A stretch of 64,000 nt of DNA from Protopterus annectens (GCF_019279795.1 NC_056725.1:1611067094-1611131093); one strand, 5' to 3'. Numbered from the stretch's first letter, positions 34,371-46,699 are shown. A program made the numbers and translations. The notes: a model not told the origin generated them from the sequence alone.

Positions 34371-35671
34371 GAACTGATGTTTGCTTTGTGGCAAAGCTGG
34401 CGCACTGTTCATATATCAGAAATCAAGGAGGTCATCATGGTATAGCTACCCCAGAGGAATCAGATGAGGAAGTCTGTGTGCTTTGTAAGGATGAGTCCTC
34501 ACTGATTTCCACTGGAGGCTTACTAGCATAATTCAATAACATAAGGCCTTGAGGGAGACCAAGGCTAATTTAAAGGGATTTTATTTTTCAGCTTTCCTCA
34601 TAACACCTGAAGGACAAATGAGATACACTTAACAGAAATAAAGTGATAGGGAATTCTGGTCTGCATTACTCAGCTTACTACCATCATAACCCTCAACAAG
34701 ATAAGAGGTTTGGAAAATGATGATGGTGATGATTACTTAACTTGAGCATCTCAGTCAGTTTTAACAGAGTGATACAACTGTCCATCAGAGCAGTGTCTGA
34801 AACTGCTGGAGTTATTCTCGTGCAACATTAAAGAATCAATATTATACTAGAAGAAAGTTTAGCCTTGCAACAGTTATGCTTCATATATGATTTACAAAAT
34901 GAGTAAAGATAAGCATGACTTTCCATAATGATAAATTCAGTAAGATTCAGAGTCTGATGAAGTACATGCATACATCTGGTAGTATATGAATTAGATGAGA
35001 ACGACCAACCATATTAAAGGTTTTAGAATGGTCTAAGTATATTGGGGCAGTGTTCTTTCCTTGCTGAGTTATGGCATGATATAATCCAATTCCCTAAAGC
35101 AGGCCAGGTCAGCCCCATGGATAAGCTGTAAACCTTGATGCATGTCTGGGAATTTGCCGTTATATATCTAATGATAAAGCAGTTTATTGCATACTATTCT
35201 TTCTGTGATCTTTGCTGATATACACTATGAGCCATACAGTTCACAGCCCCACTGTAATGAAATGGAATGACCAGTGCCTGGTTCCACAGAGATGATACTG
35301 CTATTTCCCACAAATTCCCATTAATAACCTCACTCGCAAGTATACTCATAGAAATTGCAACAAGATGTATAAAGTCCGGGGTCTGTTCCTCCTTTCAACT
35401 TAAGTCTCAATTACAAGCTTATTCCAACTAACCCAGGAATTTAAACTAACCATCATTTAGGAATGCTAGTTAGGAATATTTAGAAAATATTTTAGAAAGT
35501 AAAATGCAACTGTAGGGGAATTGTTTACATCATATATTACCAATCGCACTGGTTCAATAGTTTTTGGTTGGCTTACTGCCTTATTTCTAGCTTTCTATAT
35601 GTAAGTTTGATAATTCATTGATTACGTAACAAATTTACTCAATTATTGTTGTAGAAAGCTAGATGTTCATC
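34371..35671. other. Unannotated intronic DNA
   Basis: Contains the second copy of the 80-bp dispersed repeat at 35008-35088. Nothing else recognised. Confidence 0.55.
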
Positions 35672-35870
35672 ATATTGATATCTGCTGCAAAAGCTTTAGC
35701 TATATGGTCATATCCTGCCAAGGATATAACTGCTGGTCAGCTTCTAAACCATCAGGGCACCTTCAATACATCCAAACTGCCAGGCAGCTGGAGCTGAGCT
35801 GACTAAAAGACAAGTTTGGGTGTCAAGCCTTTCAGAGCTTTACTGTTGCCAAAGCGTATGCTCCTCTAAT
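35672..35870 (+). repeat. Left inverted terminal repeat of DIRS B
   Basis: Reverse complement of 46855-47045 with mismatches. Shared phrases include GGGCACCTTC, the cognate of GAAGGTGCCCT, and GCTGACTAAAAGACAAGTTTG against AAACTTGTCTTTTAGTCAGC, which is nearly perfect over more than 20 bp. Confidence 0.85.
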
Positions 35871-36339
35871 TATTTGAGGATCAATGGTTTGTTCCTTTGC
35901 TGGGCATATACATTGCCTTTGGGAAAACCCTTCCATTTTCTAAGTATCATTTATGTTTTATACCTTCAGGAAAGTCATTATAAAGCCAGGAGGTATATGT
36001 TTTAATGAACTGCCGTGAGACTGCAGTATACTTTTAAATGGGAGCACTTCTTATTTTTCCTTTCAGTTTAAACATTGTGTAAAGTAACTGAAAACTATTT
36101 TTGTCTGTGAAGAAATTGTGTTTATTTTATATTTTTGGTTTGTCTGTGTATTAAGGTGCTTTTTACTCTATTTTTCTATGAAAAAAAGTGAATTTTAAAT
36201 ACTTTTTTACTGGCATATGCTGCTTGTCTTCCCCAGGAAGGAGACACCGGGTTTGACTTGAGCATGGAACAAGCTACTGGTCCATGGTCAGTCCTTCTTC
36301 CAGCCACAAAAAGAAAAAGCTAAGCAAACAGCCAGCACA

Positions 36340-38335
36340 GCAGGCAAGAAATTTGCCTCAGTCCAAGGTAGGTGACTCTGCTGTGGTCATTTTTTGAAAC
36401 TTAGACCACTCATCTTTTACCATGGATCACTCTGGTGTAAAACCCACAGCCACTATGGACCAGGGGTTAGCCATTTTCTCTGTGGCTCAAGAGTTCCTCT
36501 CAGTGGGCAAGGGAGATACACTGTTGTTGGTCCTGGGAGAGGGAATAGGGGAGATTTCACTGTTTTGTCAGAATGCTATATTCATCCCTGGGGAGTTAGT
36601 GTTTACCATTAGTAAGACAGCTGGCTCCATTTTTCCTGTCAAAAAGAAACAGAAAACTAAACATGTGTCTACTCCTTCTCATATTTCCTTAGACATGAGT
36701 AAATAATTGGGCCTAGCTCATGGTTTAATTCAGGCTATTGAGTCTTCTTGTAAAGTAGTTTATGGTAAAAGAAAGAGTGATACCTCTTTTCCTGAAGAGA
36801 TTTATGATTCTGAATCTGATTAAGAAGATGTAAGGACAGATAAAGGGTTTCCTCGTTAGATTTCTAAAAAGATTCAGAGGAGAGCACATGTTATGATTCT
36901 TGCTGTGGGAAGTTATAGGTCCATATGTGTTTTCTAGACTAATGACCACAAAGGCCATTTTAAGCTTAGCCATCATCATCATCAGCCCCCTTTTTTCCCA
37001 TTTTCTATATGGAGTCGGCATATCATGTTAACTGTCGCCAACTTTCTCAGTTCAGTGCCACACTCCTGCCTTCTTCAACACTCATGCCTGACTGTCCCAG
37101 ATCTTCTTTCAAACAGTCCATCCATCTTTTTGTCGGATGTCCTTGTTTCCTCTTACCTTCTTCCTGTCTGTCCGAAAACTTCTTCACTAGATTGTCTTCT
37201 GCTTTTCTGCACATGTGTCTGAACCACCGTAATCTGTTCTCTTTGATCTTTCTGCAATTGAAGTTACTTTGGCTTCTGCTCTCATGTCCTCATTTCTTCA
37301 TTTCTCCCACACTGTGCATCATACTACCCTTCTCAGGCACTTCATTTCCATCACCTCTATCTTCCTCATCTGCTCTGCCTTTACTGCCCAGGTTTCTGTA
37401 CCATACAGTAGTACTAGTCATACCACTGTCTTGTACACCTTACTTTTCAGCTTCTTTGGCATTCTTCTCTTATAGACTACACTTGGCCCTCTACGCCAGT
37501 TGGCTGCAGCCCCTCTGATTCTAGCTTTAACCTCTTCATTCAGACTTCCATTCTCCTTAATCACCCCTCCCAGATACTTGAAGCTATGTATCTGTTCCAC
37601 AATCTTCCCTTCTATCTCAATTCTCATCTTCTTTTGATTTCCCCAATTTGCTGCAGTTACCACTGTTTTATCCATGCTTATTTTCATCCCATGTGCCTTC
37701 AGTTTTCCATTCCATTACCCTATCCTTTAATGAAGTTCTTGCTCACAAAGCTATGCATCCGAAATCATTGACAAGTTCTGTTTCTCAAAGACTATTTCTA
37801 GAATGTCTCAGTGTGTTCACGAGAACACCAAGGTTTTCAGTTCCTTGGAAAATACTATGAATTGTTACAGATGGAATTTTTTGAACTTACACCAATTCCT
37901 CCTCTTCTGTCTCCTTTAGCGGATGTATGTGTTACTGTCTGCAGTTTTCCTGACAGCCAGCTGCCTCTAAAAAGGCAGATATGATGTATAAAGTTCCTAA
38001 GTTCCTTAGATTTTTATGTACTATTCCCAAAACCTGATGTGACCCATCAGCTATAGCTTTAGTTGATCCCACTGCTGCTAGCTATAACTTATTTAATTCT
38101 AATTCTACTCTTTCTGATAAGGATGGGATATTATTGATAAGTATAGGAAAAAGTATATGATTCTGCAACTTTGATTTTGAGAATTTTGAAATGTCAGGGT
38201 CATATTTTAAAGTTTGTTCTGACTAATCATGAAAGTATGAAGAAAATGTTATCTGCAGTTTCCTCTGTGAGGAAAAATCAGCTTTAAATAATTTATTTTC
38301 TTCTATTGCACAGGTCATTACGTATTGTTTTTCAT
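36340..38335 (+). pseudogene. DIRS B gag region, split by an RTE-like insertion
   Basis: 36340-36710 matches the copy A segment 7980-8100 (ACACTGTTGTTGGTCCTGGG against ACACTACTGTTGTTGGTCAC). After the insertion, 37970-38160 reads in pieces as KKADMMYKVP, PSAIALVDPTAASYNLF and TLSDKDG, the same motif order as copy A. The frame is broken by stops and by the nested LINE at 36970-37735. Confidence 0.65.
36970..37735 (-). pseudogene. RTE-like LINE 3' fragment with (ATG)n tail
   Basis: On the minus strand: WNGKLKAHGMKISMDKTVV, IEGKIVEQIHSFKYLGGVIK, ENGSLNEEVKARIRGAA, then RMPKKLKSKVYKTVV. This is the region just after the polymerase active site in RTE-type LINEs (HGMKIS..KT, F.YLGG...E.G....E...RI). 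The 3' end has a WRQLT..ADSI-like terminus followed by CTGATGATGATGATGG. It is a different RTE lineage from 8165-9316, which has a (GAA)n end. 5' truncated. Confidence 0.75.
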
Positions 38336-39179
38336 TGTGTGTATGACTGTTGATAGTTCTTCAGGGCTATATCCACTGTGTTGAGGAGGTTTGCATGGCT
38401 ACATTCTCAGAACCTCATGATATTAAGAATAAGATTTTAAAATTCCCTTTTGATAGAAATTTAAGTTCTGGCTCGTCTGCTGTAGAGGTGATCATAAAGT
38501 GTAAGGAAAAGGGTAAGCTGTTCCAGGAGAAGCTCTAAGGTTGTTTAGCTCTCCTTTTACACATTTTCTAAGAGATTCTCTAAATCTTCATTCAGTTTTT
38601 GCCAAAGAAATCAGAATAACTAGCCTGAATAAAATACAGGGGCACAGACATGTAAGAATAAATGGCAAGGGGATTCCAAAAAAAGTCTCACACCTCCCCA
38701 AACTAAGAACAGTCCAACAAGTCTGAATGACTATTCAAGAGACCTTCTGACATCTTTCCACCCTGGACTCTCTTTTTCTTCCAGAAAGTCTGGAACTCCA
38801 TATTTTCTTTGGCAGCAGATAGTTTCAGACAAATGGGTTTTGAAGATTATTCATCAAGGTTAAAGGAGGCAGTGGGAAGAAATACCTCCTTTCCAGGGAG
38901 TCATTCCTCATCCACAAAATCACACTCATTTGTTTCTGCCAGTTCTTCATCATACACTGTCCCAAAGAGTGATAAAATCAGTGCTTCCTTACCAGGTTAG
39001 AAAGTTTTTTTTTTTTTTTTATTCAAGAACGTTCCTAGTGTTAAAGAATAAAAATACTTTGAAACCGGTTCTGAATCATTCTTTCTTTAACCTTTTTGTG
39101 ATAGTGCTCAAATTCAAAATGGTGTCACTTCACAACCTGTTACCTCTTCTTCCTCTTTATGTTTCCTGGTAACAGTAGA

Positions 39180-39935
39180 ATTTAAAGAATCTTATCATTG
39201 CATCCCTATTCATCCAGACTTCAGACATTTCCTAAGGTTTGTAGCACTGACCACAGTGAGCGTTCCCAAGATAGGGGAGAAAACAGAGGGAGCAAACAAC
39301 CACCACATCCCAACACAAACCATGGCTTACATTATCAGTTCTCTGCTTTACCCGTTGGACTATCTACTGCATCAAGAGTGTTTACAGAGTGCCTGGCTCC
39401 AGTTATAGCTCATTGCAGCATACAACATATCTCCATTTTTCCATATTAAGATGGCTTATTTATTTTTTCAGAGTTTTTTCAAAGTGTTAGGAATTTCCGC
39501 CTTGGGTGACATTGTGTTCCTGGGATGTCAATTGGATAGCTCATTTCAAAGATCTTTTTTTTCATATGAAAAAAATAGATTATCTATACCTGTTTCTGAT
39601 GTTTTCCACTCAGACTTTGGTCTCTGAGAAAATATCTCAGGATTTTTGGGTCTTGTGGCTTCTATGATTTTCATGATACCCCTGTTAAGACTCCACATGA
39701 CAAAGATACAGTGTTATCTGAAATGTCTTTGGTTCCGGCACCAATCCCTTTTTTTTGTCAAATCTCAGTGCCAAGATTTGCCAGAAGATATAATTTGCTG
39801 GAAACAACAGATATCTTTAAATCTATAAATTAGTTTCCCCGCAAGTGTTTGGCAGTGCTCTGTACAGACTCAGACACTTTGAATGACATTTTTCCTGTAA
39901 AAGGCTTCAGTACATAATATATTGAGCTCATATCC
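39180..39935 (+). pseudogene. DIRS B reverse transcriptase remnant
   Basis: Reading across frames: HPDFRHFLRFVA, [82-bp patch], LHYQFSALPVGLSTASRVFT, ECLAPVIAHC, then ISIFPY followed by a stop where copy A has YLDD, and DG where it has DD. Further on, KTPHDKDTVL is followed by an ILELISRHV-like phrase at about 39910-39935, where RNase H begins. The catalytic box is lost. The patch at 39244-39324 interrupts the FRFVV block. Confidence 0.78.
39244..39324 (+). other. Two-part insertion patch inside DIRS RT
   Basis: 39244-39292 is the reverse complement of 41992-42040 (49 nt, two mismatches by eye), from the start of the L2 section. 39292-39324 matches 40298-40330 in direct orientation (33 nt, one mismatch), from the CR1 section. 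Neither piece is present at this point in DIRS copy A. See findings. Confidence 0.85.
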
Positions 39936-39944
39936 AGGCATGTA

Positions 39945-41944
39945 TAAAGGTCAGTTCCCTGTTCTTTCTCCTGTTAACCTGGTGAACTTGGGCATCCTGA
40001 GGCAATGTAGCAACTGCCTCATGTACACAGACAACCCTCTCCTCTTACCTCCCAACACTATGATTTGTGAGAGATGCACATATATAGCCAAATTGGAAGC
40101 CAAGCACTCTCCAGCCAAGACTGGATTAGTCAGTCAAGAGGAGAAGGTTAACACCTGCACCACACCACATTCAACACATAGCCCTCCAGAACTTACACCA
40201 CCACAACCCTCACATAGTAACACAAAACACACACCTACTTTAATGGAGACTCTCAATAAAAATCTGCCAAAGCAACAGAGACTTCTGAGGCAGAAATGCA
40301 AACAACCACCACATCCCAGCACAAACCATGAGACGCATAGCTCACATTAAACAGTGTGCCACTCAACCAAAGCCCATACGGCAAAACAACTTAGCCAATA
40401 CACTAGTCATAGTTGACTCAACAGTAAGGCACACTCATGTCCCACTCACTAAGTTGAATAAGGAGAAAGTTGCGGTCAGCTGACTTTTGGGTGCCAGGAT
40501 CTGCCACATAACACACGCACTTAGTCACTCCACAACAGGTACAGATATGACTCTCTCATTGTCCATGTTGGTGTGAATGACCTGAGACATACCTCCCTGG
40601 ACGACATGAAAAGAGACATAGAGGAGCTCTCAGATCTTGTAGCCCAGGCAGGTATATCCCTAGTTCTGAGTAGCATCCTACCATTTGGTTAAGTTTCTGG
40701 TGTCATTCTAAGGGGCTCCAGTATCTGTCTGCCTGGGATGACATGATTGACAGACCTCAGTGCTTCACCAGAAATGGCCTGTACCTGTCACCCTAGGGAC
40801 TCCAGATACTGGCCATGGCACTTGCCACCCCTATAGTGCCTTTTTTAGGCAATGTCCTGAAGACAAAATTACCACCATAAGAACTACAAGCAAATGAAAT
40901 ATGAGGGTTATGCTACTCAATGCTAGAAGTCTAAATCTCAAAATGCACTCGCTGGAAGCACTCCTTAAAATGGAGAACATCGACATCTGTGTAGTGACCG
41001 AGACCTGATTCAAGGCTCTGGAGAGCATCCCAGCACTACCAGGATATAACTCATACCACCCTTTTCGACCCCTAAACCTGGACTGAAGCACTAAAGGCAG
41101 TGGTGTCTCCATATTCATAAAGGATGTGCACACCTCCAGACTGTTGCCCAACATAACGCATCAGAGATACTTCAGGTACAACTAGCACTGGGTAAAACTG
41201 CAATCCAGGTTGTAGCCTGCTAGAGATCCCTCACCATGTGCCAAGACACCCACTCCACATTCCTAAACACACTGGAAAATATTAGGGTACAACCTAATAC
41301 CCTTATACTGGGAGACTTTATCTCTACATTAACTGGGAAAATTACTCATGTACCAACACACTTGCTCAACATTTTCTGGAATTCATTAATTCCAACACCC
41401 TGGACCAACTAATTCTTACCCCCACCAGGGGTATAAACATGCTTAACCTGGTCATTACTAACATGGGTGACCATTGTTCTACACAAGTAATCAACTCTTT
41501 CCTGGTCAGATCTGACCACAAGGAAATCACCATGCATACCCACATCCCACCCTCACCCCCCCTAAAGGAAACCACTGTAAAAAACTACTTCAAAGCTAAT
41601 TTTGGGCTTCTAAAAACAGAGGTGGCTAACTTCATTACGCCCCTGCAAATGGAAAATAGGTGCATGACTGCTGAATCATACACCAATGCACTGTATGAGC
41701 ACATACACAAGTGTATGGAATGTGCCATACCAAACAGAACCAATACACTCTCCTCCAAAAAAAAAGGAAGCCAATCAGGTGGTCCCCCACCATAAACAAA
41801 CTCAACAACAGAAGGAAACAACTGTTGCAGAAAAGGGTGAATTCCAAAGACTGGAAAAACTCCCTTGTTAGCCTCAGCAAAAAACTGATATCCATCATCA
41901 AATCCTCTAAAGCTAGCTATGAAAACAAAATTGCTGCATATCAG
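39945..41944 (+). pseudogene. CR1-like LINE, 5' part only (copy B), inside DIRS B
   Basis: ORF1 start: CSNCLMYTDNPLLLPPNTMI, CERCTYIAKLE, a paired CxxC zinc-knuckle-like arrangement. It continues with the SGNH-esterase region in broken frames (about 40410-40860; HVGVNDL, then a GLYLS phrase). From 40915 the apurinic-type endonuclease begins (LLNARSLNLKMHSLEALLKM, ENIDICVVTET), with a stop after TET and further frameshifts, reaching NRTNTLSSKK. Similarity to the copy starting at 49490 stops abruptly at about 41944, well before the reverse transcriptase. The 3' half is absent, the reverse of normal LINE truncation. Confidence 0.82.
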
Positions 41945-44900
41945 TATCATACTTACCCCCTATCCCAGCTTTTACTAGCAGCTAAACATTCCTCCCTCTG
42001 TTTTCTCCCCTATCTCGGGAACGCTCACTGTAGTCAGTGCTGCAAATACAGATTTGTCCATTAGATGGTAGCCTGTACCCAGCAGAAAATAATTTAACCA
42101 CCTTGACTATTCTGCTATGGCCTGTCGTCATTAGTTCTTTACCTCTGTGCATCTCCTTGTCCTTCTCCCTATCACCCACTACTGCAACTTCCTTTCTCCC
42201 CTCCTGCATACTTCCTTCTCCAAACCTACCTTTCTACTCCTCTGATTGTTTTTTTCTTGACTTGGATTCTTCCTTTACTTGGCTGTATCCGTTCCGTTCA
42301 CCCTTCGAGCTCACTCCGCTCCCCTACCCTACCCCCATTCTCACCCACCCCCACATCAATTACATTTATACTCCTACACCCCAACCCCTATTACCTACCT
42401 CTGATCTCATTTCCTTTCCCCAAAACACACCCTCCTTACTACCAACCCACTCCACACCCCTACATTTACATAATCCCTCCCCTTACACTCTAACATATAC
42501 ACCCACAACACACCCATCTCAGTGTCTTGCCCATGCAAAAACTATGTCTCTTCGCAACTGCTCTGCATACACTCTAACACTCTCTCTAAAATTAATAATA
42601 CTGACAAACCTAACATTCCTAAACTCACCTTATCTATCTCCCAACACTACACCAGTCACCAACATATACACTCTACTTCTAACCTCCTACACTAACATAT
42701 CTCCAAACCTTATTCAACCTCACCCTATCTTCCTCTTTAAACTCAAACACTTTACTGATAACCACCTATCCCCATTCACAATAGCATATAAACATCAGTC
42801 TTACTTGGCATGTACACCCCCTTGGCTAAAACCCCCATCACTAAACTTGTTCTCACCCTATTTGGAGATATTCACACAAACCCAGGACCCAATCCCACTA
42901 CCCCCAACAACAATAATTCCCACAGATCACTACAATTCACTACTATTAACCTCCCAAGCATTAGGAATAAAACAAAAGCATATGTATTGCAACATTATAC
43001 CTACCCCCAAGAAATAATACACCACTTCTTGAAGAGATCTTAGCTTGGATCTCCTCAAAAATTAACAACAAAACAATCATACTTGGTGATGTGAATATAA
43101 ATTGGCCCAGCAGGTAAACAGCTTATTACCCCCCAATATCAATCTCAACAACTTTACCCAAGTAATCACAGATATAACCAAACCAGCTAAAAACAATAGC
43201 GGTGGCTCAATCATAGACTGGATCCTTGTTTCTGACCCCAACAAGTTCTCCAAAACAAGTACCCTTCTCTGCAATATCAGTGACTACAACACAGCCTATG
43301 CCATACACGAGATATCCCAACTACCTAACCGACATCATTATCTACTACAGTGAAGCCTTACTAATTTCAACCAAGATATTTTTATTGACCATCTAAAATC
43401 TATAAACTGGAACATATTAAAAACCCTTCCTCTAGATGAAGCGGTTGAATATTTTAATTCAACCTTCTTAAAAGTCCTAAACTACCATGCTCCTCTATGC
43501 CCCTCAAAAGAGTAAAAACAAAAACCTATATCTGGGTCTCAAAATGTACCAAGCAGGTCATGGTCATAAGAGACAAAGCCTGGAAAAAATGTCATACAAC
43601 TGCCAATCTCTCTGACCTCCAACAGTACAGGCACCATTGCAACAAAGTCAAACGTCTATTTATCAATGGCAAAAACAATCATTATATTAATTTGCAGTGT
43701 AATTTCAAACAAAACCCAAAGAAATTCTGGGCCTCTATATCCGCACTATTAAACCCAGGATCAAAAAGTAATCCTTATCCACACCCCGAATAAACACCCA
43801 TAGAAATTGCCGCAATCTTTAACACATACTTTGTTGAAACTATAACCAAACTAACTGCCACATTCCCACCTCCACCTTCTCAAACTAAGCATGCCACCAA
43901 CTACAGCCACCCAGAAGATCCATCCACTACCATATTTTCTCTCTCTGCAGTCCCATCTACTATAAACAAACTCCTGCTTAAAATGAAACCAGGAAGCAAT
44001 GCCCCTGACAACCTACCCTCAGAATACCTAAAAATGTCAGCTCCAGCCATCTCCTACCGCATTAGCATACTCCTAAACATGTCAATTCAGGAATTCTATA
44101 TCCCCACCATCTGGAAGAAAGCCTACATTCTTCCCCTACATAAACATGGTAATAATACCAATACCTTGAACTTCCGTTCCATAGCTATATGGTCCCCAAT
44201 CTCTAAAATCTTAGAAAAATGCATACACTCCCAGCTCCAGCAATACCTCTTAACCAATAATCTTCTATCTTCCTGTCAACATGGTTTCTGGCCCGCTCAT
44301 AGTAATACCACTGCTCACCTGTCCTTTATAAATACTGTTAACCAAGCATGCAATGAAGGGAATTTCATCTCTTCTCTCTTCCTGGATCTGTCCAAGGCAT
44401 TCAACACCATTTTACACTACCTACGTCTATCCAAGCTTTCAGCTCTGAACCTGTTCCCACCAACTCTGCCCTAGTTTTCCAACTACCTATCCAATAGAAA
44501 ACAATCCACTAGATGGCTTGAAACTACCATATCATTCCTTGACACCCATACAGGAGTTCATCAAAGATCCATATTAGGCCCTCTGATTTTCAGTATATTC
44601 ATTAATGACTTTCACTATTGTGTGCCTAACAACTCAGTTATCCAATATGCAGATGACTCAATTATAATTTCCTCCTCCAAAACCATACCTGAGCTACTCT
44701 CATACACACAGCAAGCATTCTCCTCTATAGAAAGCTGGATGGCTAACAATCATCTCGTACTCAACTCAAACAAAACCAAACTTCTTCTCTTCTCCCCTAA
44801 AAAAAACACCACTATAAATAAACCAGACTTCAAAATCTACGCATTAAACAAAACCAGCCTAGAAATTGTCACACACACTAAACTGCTAGGTGTCACCATA

Positions 44901-45015
44901 GATGAAAGTTAACCTTCGACCAGCACATCCACAATAACATAAAAAAAGACCCATCAGAAGCTAGGAACCCTCTATAGACATAAGAACTTCCTCAACCTCA
45001 ACCTTCCTCAACCTC
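41945..45015 (+). pseudogene. L2-type LINE lacking its 3' end, with internal deletion
   Basis: A long pyrimidine-rich 5' segment (42100-42800) precedes LVLTLFGDIHTNPGPNPTTP (42846-42905) and LQFTTINLPSIRNK. The N-terminal half of the endonuclease, including its ETW motif, is missing; the sequence resumes at EEILAWISSKINNKTIILGD and VNINWP (43035-43115). Then come SIIDWILVSDPNK, NISDYNTAYAI, RDKAWKKCHTT and NPKKFWASI. RT: MKPGSNAPDNLPSEYLKM, IWKKAYILPLHKHG, LFLDLSKAFNTI, LGPLIFSIFINDFHYCV, VIQYADDSIIISSS (YADD intact, 44646-44657), LVLNSNKTKLLLFSPKK and LLGVTIDES. It stops at about 45015 with no 3' untranslated end, and DIRS sequence resumes directly. Confidence 0.85.
42864..42890 (+). other. 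2A-like motif GDIHTNPGP in the L2 leader
   Basis: The nine-residue phrase GDIHTNPGP resembles the 2A ribosome-skipping consensus D(V/I)ExNPGP but has His where Glu is usual. Phrases of the form GDIxxNPGP are common at the start of L2-like LINE proteins. Whether this one could act as 2A is inference. Confidence 0.6.
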
Positions 45016-45017
45016 TT

Positions 45018-46210
45018 GAAGTTGTTATAGATAATACCACAGTCATGTGATACATCAACAAACTGGGGAAACCAGGCCATAACCCCTTAGCAGACTAGCC
45101 ATGTCAGCTTAAGATATAATAATAGCACAATCTCACTCTGCAGCCATCCTATAACCATCAGATCAAATATCATTGGCAGGAAAGCTGGGCAGGGCCAGAG
45201 CAGACTCTCAGGAATGAAAACTAGATTGGGTTCTTCTAAAATCTGATCCATTTGTGAGGAGTTTCTCAACTAGACCATTTGCCTACTCTCTGAACAATCA
45301 ATTAGCAAGATTCTGTTCCACGGCTCCATGAAAGCAGCCCTGGAATACACATGCCTTTTCTTTTCCTTTGATAGGGATATTATTGTATGCTTGTCCTCCC
45401 TTTCTACTAATATCCAGGGTACTTCTGAAGATACAGAAGGAAACCCCCACGATCATTGTGGTGACTACCTTTTGGTACAGACAACTGTGGTTCACCTTCT
45501 TTTGGAAATGGCCAGGGACAATTATCACAAGCTTCCTCAAAGACTGGATCTACTCACACAAGAACAGGTGTATTTGATACACCCTTTCATCAATCAACTT
45601 CAACCTGAGTGCCTGAATTATAAGGTCTTATTTCCTTTTAGGCATCTGGTTAATGAGGATGTGCAGCAGGTACTAACTGATAAAAGAAAGCCAGCTAGTA
45701 GAAAACCCTACATTTACAATGGAAACGTTTTTCTTGTTGGTGCCAACAACATAACCAGCACCCATTCAAGGTTAGTTGTTCTCTGGTTTTACACAATTTG
45801 TGTGAGTTACTATCCTACAGCATTGTTTATTCCTCTGTTAAGGTTACTATATCATCCATTTCAGCATGTTTACCCATGGGTCCTCCTCTTTCAATGCAGC
45901 CTCATGTCAAAATGTTTTTGAATGGGGTTTTGCACAAGAGCCCTCCCACATAAACCAGTGCCCCCCACCTTCAGACCTCAATCTTTTCATAGAGAAGTTA
46001 ACACTTGCATAGCTTGAACCATCTAACCTTGCTAATTTGAGATTTTTAAAATGGAAAGCAGTTTTACTGATTGCTCTGACCTCAGCAAGAACAGTATCTG
46101 ACTTGCAAGCACTTATGGAGAGTCAACCCCACCTCATTTTCCATAGAGACAGGGTGTCTTTGATAAGTAATTATTCTTTTATGTATAAAGTGGTATCTGA
46201 GTTTATTTAA
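45018..46210 (+). pseudogene. DIRS B RNase H, linker and tyrosine-recombinase remnants
   Basis: 45018-45100 reads DNTTVM, a stop, then YINKLGKPGHNPLAD, matching the RNase H phrase DNTT.M.YINKQGGTRS. 45290-45575 gives NQLARFCSTAP, then RVLLKIQKETPTIIVVTTFW and WFTFFWKWPGTIITSFLKDW, the linker typical of DIRS. 46030-46200 reads LRFLKWKAVLLIALTSARTV, SDLQALMESQPHLIFHRD, the recombinase core, ending at a stop after VVSEFI. Stops prevent function. Confidence 0.82.
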
Positions 46211-46699
46211 GCCAAATTGTCCATCTCCCTGTTTTCTTTCCTAAACCCAAAAATAAGAAAAAAAAAGGATGCTCCTTACCTTAGATGTCCACAAACAACT
46301 CAAGTAATATCTTGACATAACTATATCTTTCTGATCTTCTGATCAATCGTTCCGTTCTTGAGAAGGTAAGAAGAAGGGACAACCAGTGTCAGAACAGACT
46401 GTTTCATAATGGCTGTCTAAGGCTATTCCTTTTTGTCATACTCACCATAACAAAAGTATTCCAGACATGGCCAAGGCCCACTCTACCAGGGCGTTGGTCT
46501 CATCTGTGGCTTTTGAAAAGGACTGGATTACAGCCATATTCTAGAATCTTCTACTTGGTCCTCTGTACATACTTTTACAAAGCATTATAGGCTAGATTCC
46601 TTCTCTAGGTCTAGATCATGCTTTGCTAATACCATTCTTCAGGGGTTCCTGGACTGTTCTCCTTCCACCTCCCAAATATAGTTAGCTATGATAATCTAC

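Noticed and set aside
36422-36706. Independent host gene
   Set aside because: It sits at the gag position of DIRS B and matches sequence at the same place in DIRS A.
42037-43017. 326-codon open frame, Pro/Ser/Thr/Leu-rich
   Set aside because: It lies in the pyrimidine-rich leader of the L2 LINE and overlaps, in another frame, the real GDIHTNPGP and SIRNK coding sequence. Composition explains its openness.
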